Origin: CAWHOW01 sp050013795
GTDB taxonomy: Bacteria > Bacteroidota > Bacteroidia > Bacteroidales > CG2-30-32-10
Direction of reading: 5' to 3'
NCBI GenBank assembly: GCA_050013795.1
Contig: JBEKEO010000157.1
Span: forward strand, 1 to 7,362
Length of the DNA stretch: 7,362 nucleotides
Shown here: positions 1-6,037 of the stretch, piece by piece
Layout: each line of letters starts with the position of its first letter
Numbering within the stretch: the stretch's first letter is position 1
Program-made: the position numbers and the translations under genes
Notes under the pieces: generated by a model
Told to the model about the DNA's origin: nothing
The model's database searches: none
Seen by the model: only the letters and a program-made list of their open reading frames with translations

Positions 1-1327
1 AATTATCTTCAGTAATGCATGTAATATTATCATTTCTATTTCCTCCTGCAGATTTTGCCCAAATCACATTTCCACTCGTATCATATTTTACAATATAAAA
101 ATCATCTCCACCTAATGTATCATAATTAAACAATGTATCATGTCCAAACAATATAAAAGAACTAACAAAATCTCCAACTATAAAAATATAATTATTACCA
201 TCAATAATTAGGCTGTTGCCTTCATCCATTTTAACACCACCTGCCTGTTTTGCCCATTTTTCATTTCCATTTTTATCATATTTTGCAGTGAAAACATCAG
301 GTTCATTTGAATAACTGTGTTCCGCATTAAGTAACGTATCCTTCCCTAAAATTAATGTATCGCTATAAAATGATCCAGTCACATAAATATTATTATTTTT
401 ATCCAACGCAATACTTACCGGATAAGCCCCTTCGTCTCCGTCGGCACACTTTGCCCAAATCATATTTCCCAATGTATCCATTTTCATGATAAACAGACTT
501 GACGTTTGATAATCCCAGGATGGATCTGCCTGATACAAAGTATCGCTTCCTGCTATAAATTTTAAACCACTAAAATTACCTGTCATATAAATATTTCCTG
601 TCGAATCGGTTATAATGCTTCTGCCCCAATCCTCATTATTACTTCCGAAACTTTTTGCCCAAAGCGGGTTACCTGAGGGATCAAATTTTAAAAGAAAAAT
701 ATCTGTATAGCCGGCACCCATGTTGTTTAAGGTATCGTTACCAAAATAAAATCTTTGGCTGCAATATCCTCCTGACATGTAAATATTATTTTCTTTATCC
801 AATGCAAGGCTGCAACTATTATTATAATCCGTATCACCTAAGCATTTTGCCCAAATTACATTTCCATTGGGATTTAGTTTTACAAAATAGATTTTAGAAG
901 TGTAGGTCGTTGTTGTGTCAACATTGTGCAATGTATCATTATCAAATATTATGGATTTGCTATAAAAATAACCAGTAATATATACGTTATTATATTTATC
1001 TATAGCAATAGCTTCATTTTGCTCATAATAAATACCTCCTGCACTTTTTGCCCAAAGATTATTCCCATTTGCATCATATTTTGCAATAAAGATATCGGAA
1101 GTACTACCAGTGGTATCATTATTATAAAGAGTATCCATTCCAAAGATAATGAAAGGGCTTTCAAATTCGCCGGCGATATATATATTTCCTAAGGCATCAG
1201 TACAAATGTTTTCTGCTTCGTCGTTAGTGGTACCACCTGCACTTTTAGCCCACAACCAATCGGAAGTTTGCGCATTTGTGCAACTTACTAGTCTTATAAA
1301 TGCAATAAAGAGTATTAGTTTTTTCAT
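1..1327 (-). CDS. Secreted SBBP (beta-propeller) repeat protein, 3' end outside the window
   Basis: An open minus-strand frame starts with ATG at 1325-1327 and runs off the left edge after 442 codons without a stop. Residues 1-19 form a signal peptide (KK, a hydrophobic core, then TNAQ). The mature part is six complete repeats of about 66 residues plus the start of a seventh. Each has the pattern (I/L)WAKSAGG, then ALDxxxNIYITG, then FGxDTL, then DIFIAKYDxNGN. This is the SBBP beta-propeller repeat family, found on secreted or surface proteins of Bacteroidota; its molecular role is generally unknown, with adhesion or surface display being guesses. A T9SS sorting domain would be expected in the missing C-terminus. 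The gene follows the beta-helix gene by 39 bases with no promoter box or terminator between them, so co-transcription is likely. The signal peptide also contains LVSC, a weak lipobox match, so a lipoprotein is a less likely alternative. Confidence 0.85.
   Translation of the reverse strand, partial: MKKLILFIAFIRLVSCTNAQTSDWLWAKSAGGTTNDEAENICTDALGNIYIAGEFESPFIIFGMDTLYNNDTTGSTSDIFIAKYDANGNNLWAKSAGGIYYEQNEAIAIDKYNNVYITGYFYSKSIIFDNDTLHNVDTTTTYTSKIYFVKLNPNGNVIWAKCLGDTDYNNSCSLALDKENNIYMSGGYCSQRFYFGNDTLNNMGAGYTDIFLLKFDPSGNPLWAKSFGSNNEDWGRSIITDSTGNIYMTGNFSGLKFIAGSDTLYQADPSWDYQTSSLFIMKMDTLGNMIWAKCADGDEGAYPVSIALDKNNNIYVTGSFYSDTLILGKDTLLNAEHSYSNEPDVFTAKYDKNGNEKWAKQAGGVKMDEGNSLIIDGNNYIFIVGDFVSSFILFGHDTLFNYDTLGGDDFYIVKYDTSGNVIWAKSAGGNRNDNITCITEDN
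57..1251 (-). repeat. About 198-bp coding repeats of the SBBP protein
   Basis: The plus-strand tetramer GCCC, the reverse complement of the Trp-Ala codons of the WAK motif, recurs at 57, 252, 453, 657, 849, 1050 and 1248. The intervals are 195, 201, 204, 192, 201 and 198 bases, all multiples of three. This marks six complete repeats and a seventh cut by the edge. The copies have diverged at DNA level but keep the WAK, NIY and DTL anchors, which fits old duplications under protein-level constraint rather than a recent expansion. Confidence 0.8.
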
Positions 1328-1334
1328 ATCATTA

Positions 1335-1366
1335 ATTGTTTAACTGTTGAATTGTTTAATTGTTGA
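1335..1366. repeat. Two tandem 16-bp repeats filling the intergenic gap
   Basis: Two 16-bp copies (1335-1350 and 1351-1366) differ at one base. Each is itself two diverged 8-mers of the form AYTGTTKA. They occupy nearly all of the 39-bp gap between the stop codon of the beta-helix gene and the start codon of the SBBP gene. In the sense strand this gives an A-rich leader with little structure and no Shine-Dalgarno, which suits Bacteroidota translation initiation. Confidence 0.7.
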
Positions 1367-3037
1367 TTACTCTTTTACAAACTTTCCAACTTTATAATCT
1401 TTCTCACTTTTAACTTGTACAATATACACCCCGCTTGGAAAGGCTGAAACATCTATGTTTGTTTTATTGCCTGTTGTTGCACCTGCCTCGCCGCAAGGCG
1501 GGAGGGTTTTTATTAGCTGGCCTTGTATGTTAAAAATTTCTATTGTTACCTGCTGTGTTGTTTCAACAGTAAGATTACTGGTGGCGGGATTAGGAAAAAT
1601 ATTAAAGTTAGTTACAGGTTCCTGATATTTAATACCACTTATTATATTCGGAGGGCAGGTTGTATCAATGGCAGGAGATTCTTCCAATATAGGTGAGTAA
1701 TATACTACTGATAAATTAGCATTTTCAAAATAATCGTAAATAACTGAATCAATATGTGAGGTGCTTGTGCTACCCCAATAGTTGCTGTCGGCATAAATAT
1801 TTGGAGAACCATAAGGAATATCATCATATAATTCATATTGTGCGCCGGGGTCGGAAAAACTATTATATTTAAAATTTAAGAAATTAATACTCATATTACT
1901 CATTTGTGGACCTGTGATAAATAACACACTTGCCCCTGTATTATTAATAAAAGTATTATGGTCAATATGTAAAATAGGGGTAGAAGGACCAGTCATTTCA
2001 TCGTCGAAATAGCAACAATTCCATAATGAACCTATAGAGTTATTAGCAAAGTAATTGTTTGAAAAAAATAAATCGCCGCCAGGATAATAAGAAAGATAAA
2101 TTAGATTACGTACAAGGGAATTATCTTTAAAGATGTTATTTATTACCATTCCGTTATAAACTTCGCCGCAAATACAATATGAATACCCCGCGTTATTCAT
2201 AAATTTATTACATTTAATTGTATCATCAAGTCCAATTCCATCAATAGAAATTATTCCAGCAAAGCCAATATTATTGATAAAATAATTATCAGCAATTAAG
2301 GTATTGCTTAAACTACCACCATATATTGCATCTCCATTATTTGAGATAAAATAGTTATTAGTAATTGATATTAAACAATTACCTGCGTTCCCAATAGATA
2401 TACCACTAGTATAAGTATTTTCAATAGTATCACCATTGATTTTCAACCTATATGAATTTTGAAAAATATCACTAAATAAAAGACCATATCCCCAACAATT
2501 TTTTACAGCGCTTGAATCCAATATATATGAAGAACCTATGCAATCGATACCATCGTTATAACTGTACATTATATTACAACGACTGATATATGGAGAAGAA
2601 CTCTCAATGCGAATTTCTGCAATATTTAATCCGCCACCATAAAGCACATCGCAGTTTTTCATAATACATCCCGAAATATAATTCCCGAAACTATCAAATA
2701 CTGCATCTGTACAGGTATCAGAGAAATGCAGTTCTGCCCAATCGCCCCATTGGGGAACCGATTTATTTGAAGTAAATGTAATCCTGTTTGTAGGAGTGCC
2801 AATGGCAATTAATTCCCCGTCAATTTGTAAAGCTGTTGCGGTATCAAATTTTATAACAACCCCCGGATTAATGGTTAACGTATAACCATGCGAAAGCAAG
2901 GCATTGCCTGTAACTATATAAGGCGAACCACCTAAATTCCATGTTGTATTTGCATTAATAAATCCGCTAACATAGGTTTGTGCATTTGCAAAGCCCATTA
3001 AGCTTATTAATGCAATAAAAAGTAAAAATTTTTTCAT
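1367..3037 (-). CDS. Secreted right-handed parallel beta-helix protein with T9SS type A sorting domain
   Basis: This encodes 556 residues from the ATG at 3035-3037. A TTG six codons upstream is open, but it lies at about the expected transcription start, so the ATG is preferred. Residues 1-19 are a signal peptide ending FANA, with cleavage before Gln20. Residues 20-100 hold the SPYIVTG / TLTINPGVVIKF motif that commonly opens Bacteroidota beta-helix proteins. About 100-430 contain many short N-rich turns (NNYFINN, NYFANN, HNTFINN) typical of parallel beta-helix (NosD/pectate-lyase-like) coils. Residues 477-556 are a T9SS type A sorting domain: FNIFPNPATSNLTVE, an IEIFNIQGQLIKT strand, SGVYIVQVKS and a final KVGKFVKE. 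The protein should cross the outer membrane through T9SS and be anchored on the surface or released. No catalytic residues can be assigned; adhesion or polysaccharide binding are possibilities only. A GC-rich hairpin sequence interrupts the sorting domain at residues 512-518. It is probably the first gene of an operon with the SBBP gene. Confidence 0.9.
   Translation of the reverse strand: MKKFLLFIALISLMGFANAQTYVSGFINANTTWNLGGSPYIVTGNALLSHGYTLTINPGVVIKFDTATALQIDGELIAIGTPTNRITFTSNKSVPQWGDWAELHFSDTCTDAVFDSFGNYISGCIMKNCDVLYGGGLNIAEIRIESSSPYISRCNIMYSYNDGIDCIGSSYILDSSAVKNCWGYGLLFSDIFQNSYRLKINGDTIENTYTSGISIGNAGNCLISITNNYFISNNGDAIYGGSLSNTLIADNYFINNIGFAGIISIDGIGLDDTIKCNKFMNNAGYSYCICGEVYNGMVINNIFKDNSLVRNLIYLSYYPGGDLFFSNNYFANNSIGSLWNCCYFDDEMTGPSTPILHIDHNTFINNTGASVLFITGPQMSNMSINFLNFKYNSFSDPGAQYELYDDIPYGSPNIYADSNYWGSTSTSHIDSVIYDYFENANLSVVYYSPILEESPAIDTTCPPNIISGIKYQEPVTNFNIFPNPATSNLTVETTQQVTIEIFNIQGQLIKTLPPCGEAGATTGNKTNIDVSAFPSGVYIVQVKSEKDYKVGKFVKE
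1486..1505. repeat. GC-rich hairpin inserted in the T9SS domain coding sequence
   Basis: A GC-only stem (CCTC with GAGG, then GCC with GGC around a GCAA loop, with a two-base bulge at 1500-1501) sits in an otherwise AT-rich gene. It codes for residues 512-518, between the QLIKT strand and the next conserved strand of the sorting domain, where family members normally have a short turn. The segment PPCGEAGATTG looks like an in-frame addition in a surface loop. It may be a copy of a short dispersed palindromic element; one copy alone cannot prove that. Confidence 0.5.
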
Positions 3038-3059
3038 GTTTTTTTTGTTTAACAACTAC

Positions 3060-3090
3060 CAAAAGTAATATAATATTAAGCTGAAATCAA
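3060..3090 (-). promoter_or_regulatory. Bacteroidota-type promoter of the beta-helix/SBBP operon
   Basis: On the minus strand an exact -7 box TACTTTTG (3060-3067) is preceded by TTG (3088-3090) with a 20-base spacer, matching the TTTG-N(17-23)-TAnnTTTG consensus. Transcription should start near 3053-3056, leaving a leader of about 15-20 bases before the ATG at 3037. This placement argues against the upstream TTG start codon. Confidence 0.75.
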
Positions 3091-3188
3091 GCAATTTATC
3101 GGAAATATTTTACTCATTCATCCTGCTTCCTAACCCATCATAAATCATTTCCATCCCTTCCCCTCAAGTAATTTATCAATTCCTTCTC

Positions 3189-3461
3189 GTTTTTGACACA
3201 TTCACTGCAGTTATTTAAACAAACATTGTAGTGTTTTCCACAAAGACTGCAATGTTTTCCACAAAGACTGCAGTGTTTAGCGCAAAGACTGCAGTGTTTT
3301 CCACAAAGACTGCAATGTTTTCCGCAAAGACTGCAGTGTTTTCCGCAAAGACTGCAGTGTTTTCCACAAAGACTGTAGTGTTTTCCACAAAGACTGTAGT
3401 GTTTTCCATAAAGAATGCAGTGTTTTCCACAAAGACTACAGTGTTTTCCACAAACACTGTA
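3189..3461. repeat. Minisatellite of thirteen 21-bp units
   Basis: Eleven close copies run contiguously from 3231 to 3461. They are preceded by two degenerate ones (3189-3209 and 3210-3230, each about 15 of 21 matches). Each unit consists of the core TTTTCCACAAAG followed by the junction ACTGCAGT and a G. The junction octamer is a perfect palindrome repeated every 21 bases. The unit is a multiple of three and has no stop in any of the six frames, so long heptapeptide frames open on both strands (VFVENTA on minus, VFSTKTA on plus). Those frames begin only at GTG codons and lack a convincing leader, so I treat this as non-coding repeat DNA. It lies between the gene at 3485 and the promoter at 3060-3090. 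Confidence 0.9.
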
Positions 3462-3467
3462 GTCTTT
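3431..3467 (-). terminator. Perfect 16-bp hairpin at the array edge, likely terminator of the 286-aa gene
   Basis: AAAGACTACAGTGTTT (3431-3446) is perfectly complementary to 3452-3467 across the five-base loop TCCAC. On the minus strand it starts 17 bases after the stop codon at 3485-3487 and its stem ends in TTT, giving a short U stretch. On the plus strand it is followed by a longer T-rich tract (3465-3486), so it could also stop antisense transcription. It is built from the last two units of the 21-bp array. Confidence 0.65.
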
Positions 3468-3484
3468 TACACTTTTATTTTATT

Positions 3485-4345
3485 TTACTGTACTACAGCA
3501 TACAATATTTCAATGCTCCACGAAATGGGGTCGGTGCCGTAGGTGTAAACAGGCGTCTGATGTTTCTTTTTGGTACTTTTGGTTGAAAGTGAGGATACGG
3601 GTTTTGCCACTTCTTTTGCAGGCAGTATGCTGGAAGCCATAGTAAGGATTACGCCCCGCTGCACAGCCAAAATGTCGCCGGTTTTAAGCCCGCCACCACT
3701 CACCATAAGTTCGGTGGTATGAATAGGAATGTTGTTGCTCCATGCCGAAGGTATAACATCTTCGGTGGTTTTTCCTACCCGCAACACATGAATGGCGCCT
3801 TTGCCCGCAGTTGGTATCTGAATGAGCACCGTGTTTTTTGCCGAAGGTTTTTGCTTGAAAGCATGTGCCGTTCCGTGTCCTTTCCCTCCAAGTTTGAAAC
3901 CCACTAATAAAACAAATGCTTCACCCACTTTCACATCGCCTGCCGCAACCGCTAACCTGTTGGCAATACTTTCCACCTGGCTGGCTAAGGCGTCCAGATC
4001 GTTCACCAAACCGGTTTTCGAAATTCCTTCATCATGCGCCGTATTAACGGGCGGCTGCGATTGCCTGCCCGAATGAATATTCAGCAGCGCGATTGATTTT
4101 GATTTCAAACTCGTATCGGTTACCACCGGGTTTACCGGAGGGGTAGCGCTTGGCTGGTTGAGCGGGGCAACCCCCGTTGTTTTTATACCATTTCCAAAAG
4201 CGCACAAATCGGTGGTAATGTCATTTTGATATGCCCTCGACACTTTAATTTTCGCCAATTTCTTTCTGCTTGGCGTAAACGGTATAGCAACCATAATAAA
4301 CCTGCCATAACCGATTGGGACTGATTTTAAAATTTTCTTTTTCAT
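3485..4345 (-). CDS. Unrecognised 286-residue protein, probably cytoplasmic
   Basis: The start is placed at the ATG 4343-4345. An in-frame ATG at 4411 lies in the -33 promoter box and cannot be transcribed from it. The N-terminus (MKKKILKSVPIGYGRFIMVA) is basic but lacks a proper signal peptide or cleavage site. Residues 1-50 are basic and hydrophobic, 56-80 are a Pro/Thr-rich linker, and 110-135 form a predicted helix (GLVNDLDALASQVESIANRL). Residues 140-240 alternate beta-like stretches (AFVLLVGFKL, TVLIQIPTAGKGAIHVLRV, TTELMVSGGGLKTGDILAVQ). The tail 250-286 is Ser/Lys-rich, then ends YGTDPISWSIEILYAVVQ. The helix followed by a GL.TG..Y.V-like strand pattern faintly recalls Bacteroidota proteins with a helical pair and a fibronectin type III-like domain; this is only an impression. 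The gene is visibly richer in G and C than the beta-helix and SBBP genes. It has its own promoter, upstream direct repeats and terminator, so it looks monocistronic and regulated. Confidence 0.75.
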   Translation of the reverse strand: MKKKILKSVPIGYGRFIMVAIPFTPSRKKLAKIKVSRAYQNDITTDLCAFGNGIKTTGVAPLNQPSATPPVNPVVTDTSLKSKSIALLNIHSGRQSQPPVNTAHDEGISKTGLVNDLDALASQVESIANRLAVAAGDVKVGEAFVLLVGFKLGGKGHGTAHAFKQKPSAKNTVLIQIPTAGKGAIHVLRVGKTTEDVIPSAWSNNIPIHTTELMVSGGGLKTGDILAVQRGVILTMASSILPAKEVAKPVSSLSTKSTKKKHQTPVYTYGTDPISWSIEILYAVVQ

Positions 4346-4380
4346 AGCTGTAAGTTTTAAAGTGAATACTAAAGTTATTA

Positions 4381-4412
4381 CAAAATTATAACACCGTTGA
4401 GGCGACTGCAAA
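4381..4412 (-). promoter_or_regulatory. Consensus Bacteroidota promoter of the 286-aa gene
   Basis: Minus-strand TTTG (4409-4412), a 20-base spacer and TAATTTTG (4381-4388) match the phylum's consensus at every defined position. It predicts a start of transcription about 30 bases before the ATG at 4345. This is the best promoter in the window. Confidence 0.8.
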
Positions 4413-4416
4413 CACC

Positions 4417-4458
4417 AATCAGTTTACGGTAGGTTCTAATCAGTTAACGGTAGGTTTT
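4417..4458 (-). promoter_or_regulatory. Two tandem 21-bp direct repeats, candidate LytTR-type activator site
   Basis: Copies 4417-4437 and 4438-4458 match at 19 of 21 bases. On the minus strand they carry ACCGTTAAC (4443-4451) and ACCGTAAAC (4422-4430), separated by 12 bases. LytTR-domain regulators bind paired 9-mers of the type [TA][AC][CA]GTTN[AG][TG] spaced 12-13 bases; these copies match 8 and 7 of 9 positions. The proximal copy starts only nine bases upstream of the -33 box, about -49 and -70 from the predicted start by centre, a usual place for an activator. The repeats and spacing are visible; the regulator class is inference. Confidence 0.55.
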
Positions 4459-4551
4459 GGGGGGTAAAAGGTAATCTGTATCGTTTAAGGAAAATTAAGC
4501 ATCAATTGCAATCCTCTTGTCGCTGCAAAAAATAATAGAAGTAAGATTTAA

Positions 4552-5985
4552 TTATTCAAACGAAAAGCTGAAAATGCCCGATGCCCCGAAGCCTAATGAT
4601 TTGGCGGTGGTATAAAAGCCTTGTTTCCCGTTGGGCGTGGTGGGGTGAAAGTTAAAATCATCGGCAGGAGTGTTAATGGGATAGCCTAAATTTTCGGGCT
4701 TCGACCATAAGGTTTTCGACACTACAGGAGCGGTGGCGGAAGAAACGTCGTAATCGTCGGCGGAAGTGTTTACCGGGTAATCGGCTTCCGAAATGGTTGA
4801 CTCAAAAATATCAAATCCCCCCATGGTTTCGTGCCCGTTCGAACTGAAATATAAAGTACCGTCGGGCATCAGCACAGGGCAAATCTCATCGTAAGGAGTG
4901 TTAATTTCGGGGCCCAGGTTAAATGGCTTTCCCCAGTCGTCGGTAGCGGTCTTTTCCGACATATATATGTCATAGCCACCATAACCGCCGGGTTTATCGC
5001 TCGAAAACAACAGGGTGTTGCCGTCGGAAGATATAAACGCCCATTGCTCATTGTATTTTGTATTTATATTAATCCCAAGGCTTTTGGGCGGCAGCCATTT
5101 TCCTTTTTTATTTACTTCAGAAACAAAAATATCGTAAGTGCCGTGAACCTGCCTCGAAAAATATAATTGCTTTCCATCGGGCGAAATGCAGTTCATTACA
5201 TCGCTGGCTGATGAATTTATTTTCGAAGCCATCTTTTTGGGTTTTGGCCATTTATTATCTTTTATCTGGGTGTAATAAATATCATCCAGGTACTCGCCGA
5301 AATTATCCCTTTCGTTGCCTGTATTGCCTTTGCGCCTGGAAGAAAAATAATAGGTGCTTCCATCTATCGAAGGGACCAATGCAAGATCGGAATAGGTTGA
5401 ATTTACAGGTTTTACAGGCTCAATTTTAACCTTTACAGGCTTGGCAATTAGCTTTTTTGCAAGGTTTGCCATGCTTATACAATGCTCTACCTCATCAACA
5501 AAGGTTCCGTCTTTATTTTTGTTGGTCAGGAATGTTTTAAACTTTTCATAATTCTTCAGAGCCTCATCATATTTCCCTTCCAGCTGATAGGCTTGTCCTA
5601 AGTACAGAAAAGTAAAAACAGGCGCCGAAGTTTCTTTATATGAATAACTATAGGCAGCATCAGTTTTCTTTGAAGCTTTTTCGAGGTAACTTATGCATTT
5701 TGTCCTGTCCTTTTTTGAATTAAGGATGCAAACACCCACATAAAAATTAATATTGCAGTTGCTGTTATCATCGGCCAGCAATTGTTGAAAGAGATTAAGC
5801 GCCTCATCATAATATTCGTAATTAAAAAGATCCTGGGCGTCGAGGTACATCATTTTAAAATCCAGATCAGACATTTTTGGAGGCGATGATGGAGGAAGAA
5901 GAAATCCATTTTCAGGTTTGCCTGCGAAAGAGGAAACAGAAAGGATTACAGCAAACAAAATAAATATAGTGCTTAGCTTCCTCAT
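4552..5985 (-). CDS. Exported TPR and PD40 beta-propeller protein without OmpA domain
   Basis: This encodes 477 residues from ATG 5983-5985. Residues 1-21 are a signal peptide ending SSFA, with no lipobox cysteine. Two TPR-like helical repeats lie at about 43-75 (YYDEALNLFQQLL) and 121-153 (LGQAYQLEGKYDEALKNYEKF). From about 198 to the end there are five or so PD40/WD40-like blades, with motifs ISPDGKQLYFSR, SSDGNTLLFSSDKPGGYGGYDIY, MPDGTLYFSSNGHETMGGFDIF and NTPADDFNFHPTTPNGK. The layout resembles the N-terminal part of Bacteroidota OmpA-family proteins such as the T9SS component PorE, but it stops after the propeller. The peptidoglycan-binding OmpA C-terminal domain is absent, and I see no remnant of it downstream. 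It is probably periplasmic or outer-membrane associated and acts by protein-protein contacts; its exact role is unknown. A partial blade duplication occurs at 403-445. It lies 216 bases downstream of mazG, with a palindromic element between. Confidence 0.85.
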   Translation of the reverse strand: MRKLSTIFILFAVILSVSSFAGKPENGFLLPPSSPPKMSDLDFKMMYLDAQDLFNYEYYDEALNLFQQLLADDNSNCNINFYVGVCILNSKKDRTKCISYLEKASKKTDAAYSYSYKETSAPVFTFLYLGQAYQLEGKYDEALKNYEKFKTFLTNKNKDGTFVDEVEHCISMANLAKKLIAKPVKVKIEPVKPVNSTYSDLALVPSIDGSTYYFSSRRKGNTGNERDNFGEYLDDIYYTQIKDNKWPKPKKMASKINSSASDVMNCISPDGKQLYFSRQVHGTYDIFVSEVNKKGKWLPPKSLGININTKYNEQWAFISSDGNTLLFSSDKPGGYGGYDIYMSEKTATDDWGKPFNLGPEINTPYDEICPVLMPDGTLYFSSNGHETMGGFDIFESTISEADYPVNTSADDYDVSSATAPVVSKTLWSKPENLGYPINTPADDFNFHPTTPNGKQGFYTTAKSLGFGASGIFSFSFE

Positions 5986-6020
5986 TTTTACTTTAATCGA
6001 TATTAAATAGAAGAATAGAA

Positions 6021-6036
6021 CAAAATTACAAAATTA
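6021..6036 (-). promoter_or_regulatory. Two tandem -7 boxes upstream of the TPR/PD40 gene
   Basis: TAATTTTG occurs twice back to back on the minus strand (6029-6036 and 6021-6028), 35-50 bases upstream of the ATG at 5985. Both match TAnnTTTG exactly. I find no TTG at the usual 19-21-base spacing upstream of either; that space is occupied by the palindromic element. Promoter activity is therefore plausible but not well supported. Confidence 0.45.
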
Positions 6037-6037
6037 T

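Noticed and set aside
655..1343. Plus-strand open frames across the SBBP gene
   Set aside because: They are antisense to a clearly coding repeat protein, have biased compositions and show no recognisable domain.
3038..3055. TTG start adding six residues to the beta-helix protein
   Set aside because: The predicted transcription start falls at about this codon, and the ATG at 3037 gives a canonical signal peptide.
3095..3188. Small gene or RNA between the operon promoter and the minisatellite
   Set aside because: There is no open frame with a leader and no strong hairpin; I see nothing to annotate there.
3189..3461. CRISPR array
   Set aside because: The 21-bp units are contiguous with no unique spacers, and no cas gene is nearby.
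3215..3542. Heptad-repeat proteins on either strand of the minisatellite
   Set aside because: The frames are open only because a stop-free 21-base unit is repeated. Both start at GTG inside the repeats, have no leader or promoter, and the plus-strand one runs antisense into the 286-aa gene.
4346..4411. Upstream ATG adding 22 residues to the 286-aa protein
   Set aside because: The extension overlaps the consensus promoter boxes, so it would not be transcribed from that promoter.
4459..4551. Remnant of an OmpA C-terminal domain after the TPR/PD40 gene
   Set aside because: No frame in this stretch resembles the OmpA-like domain; it is AT-rich spacer with a G run near 4459-4464.
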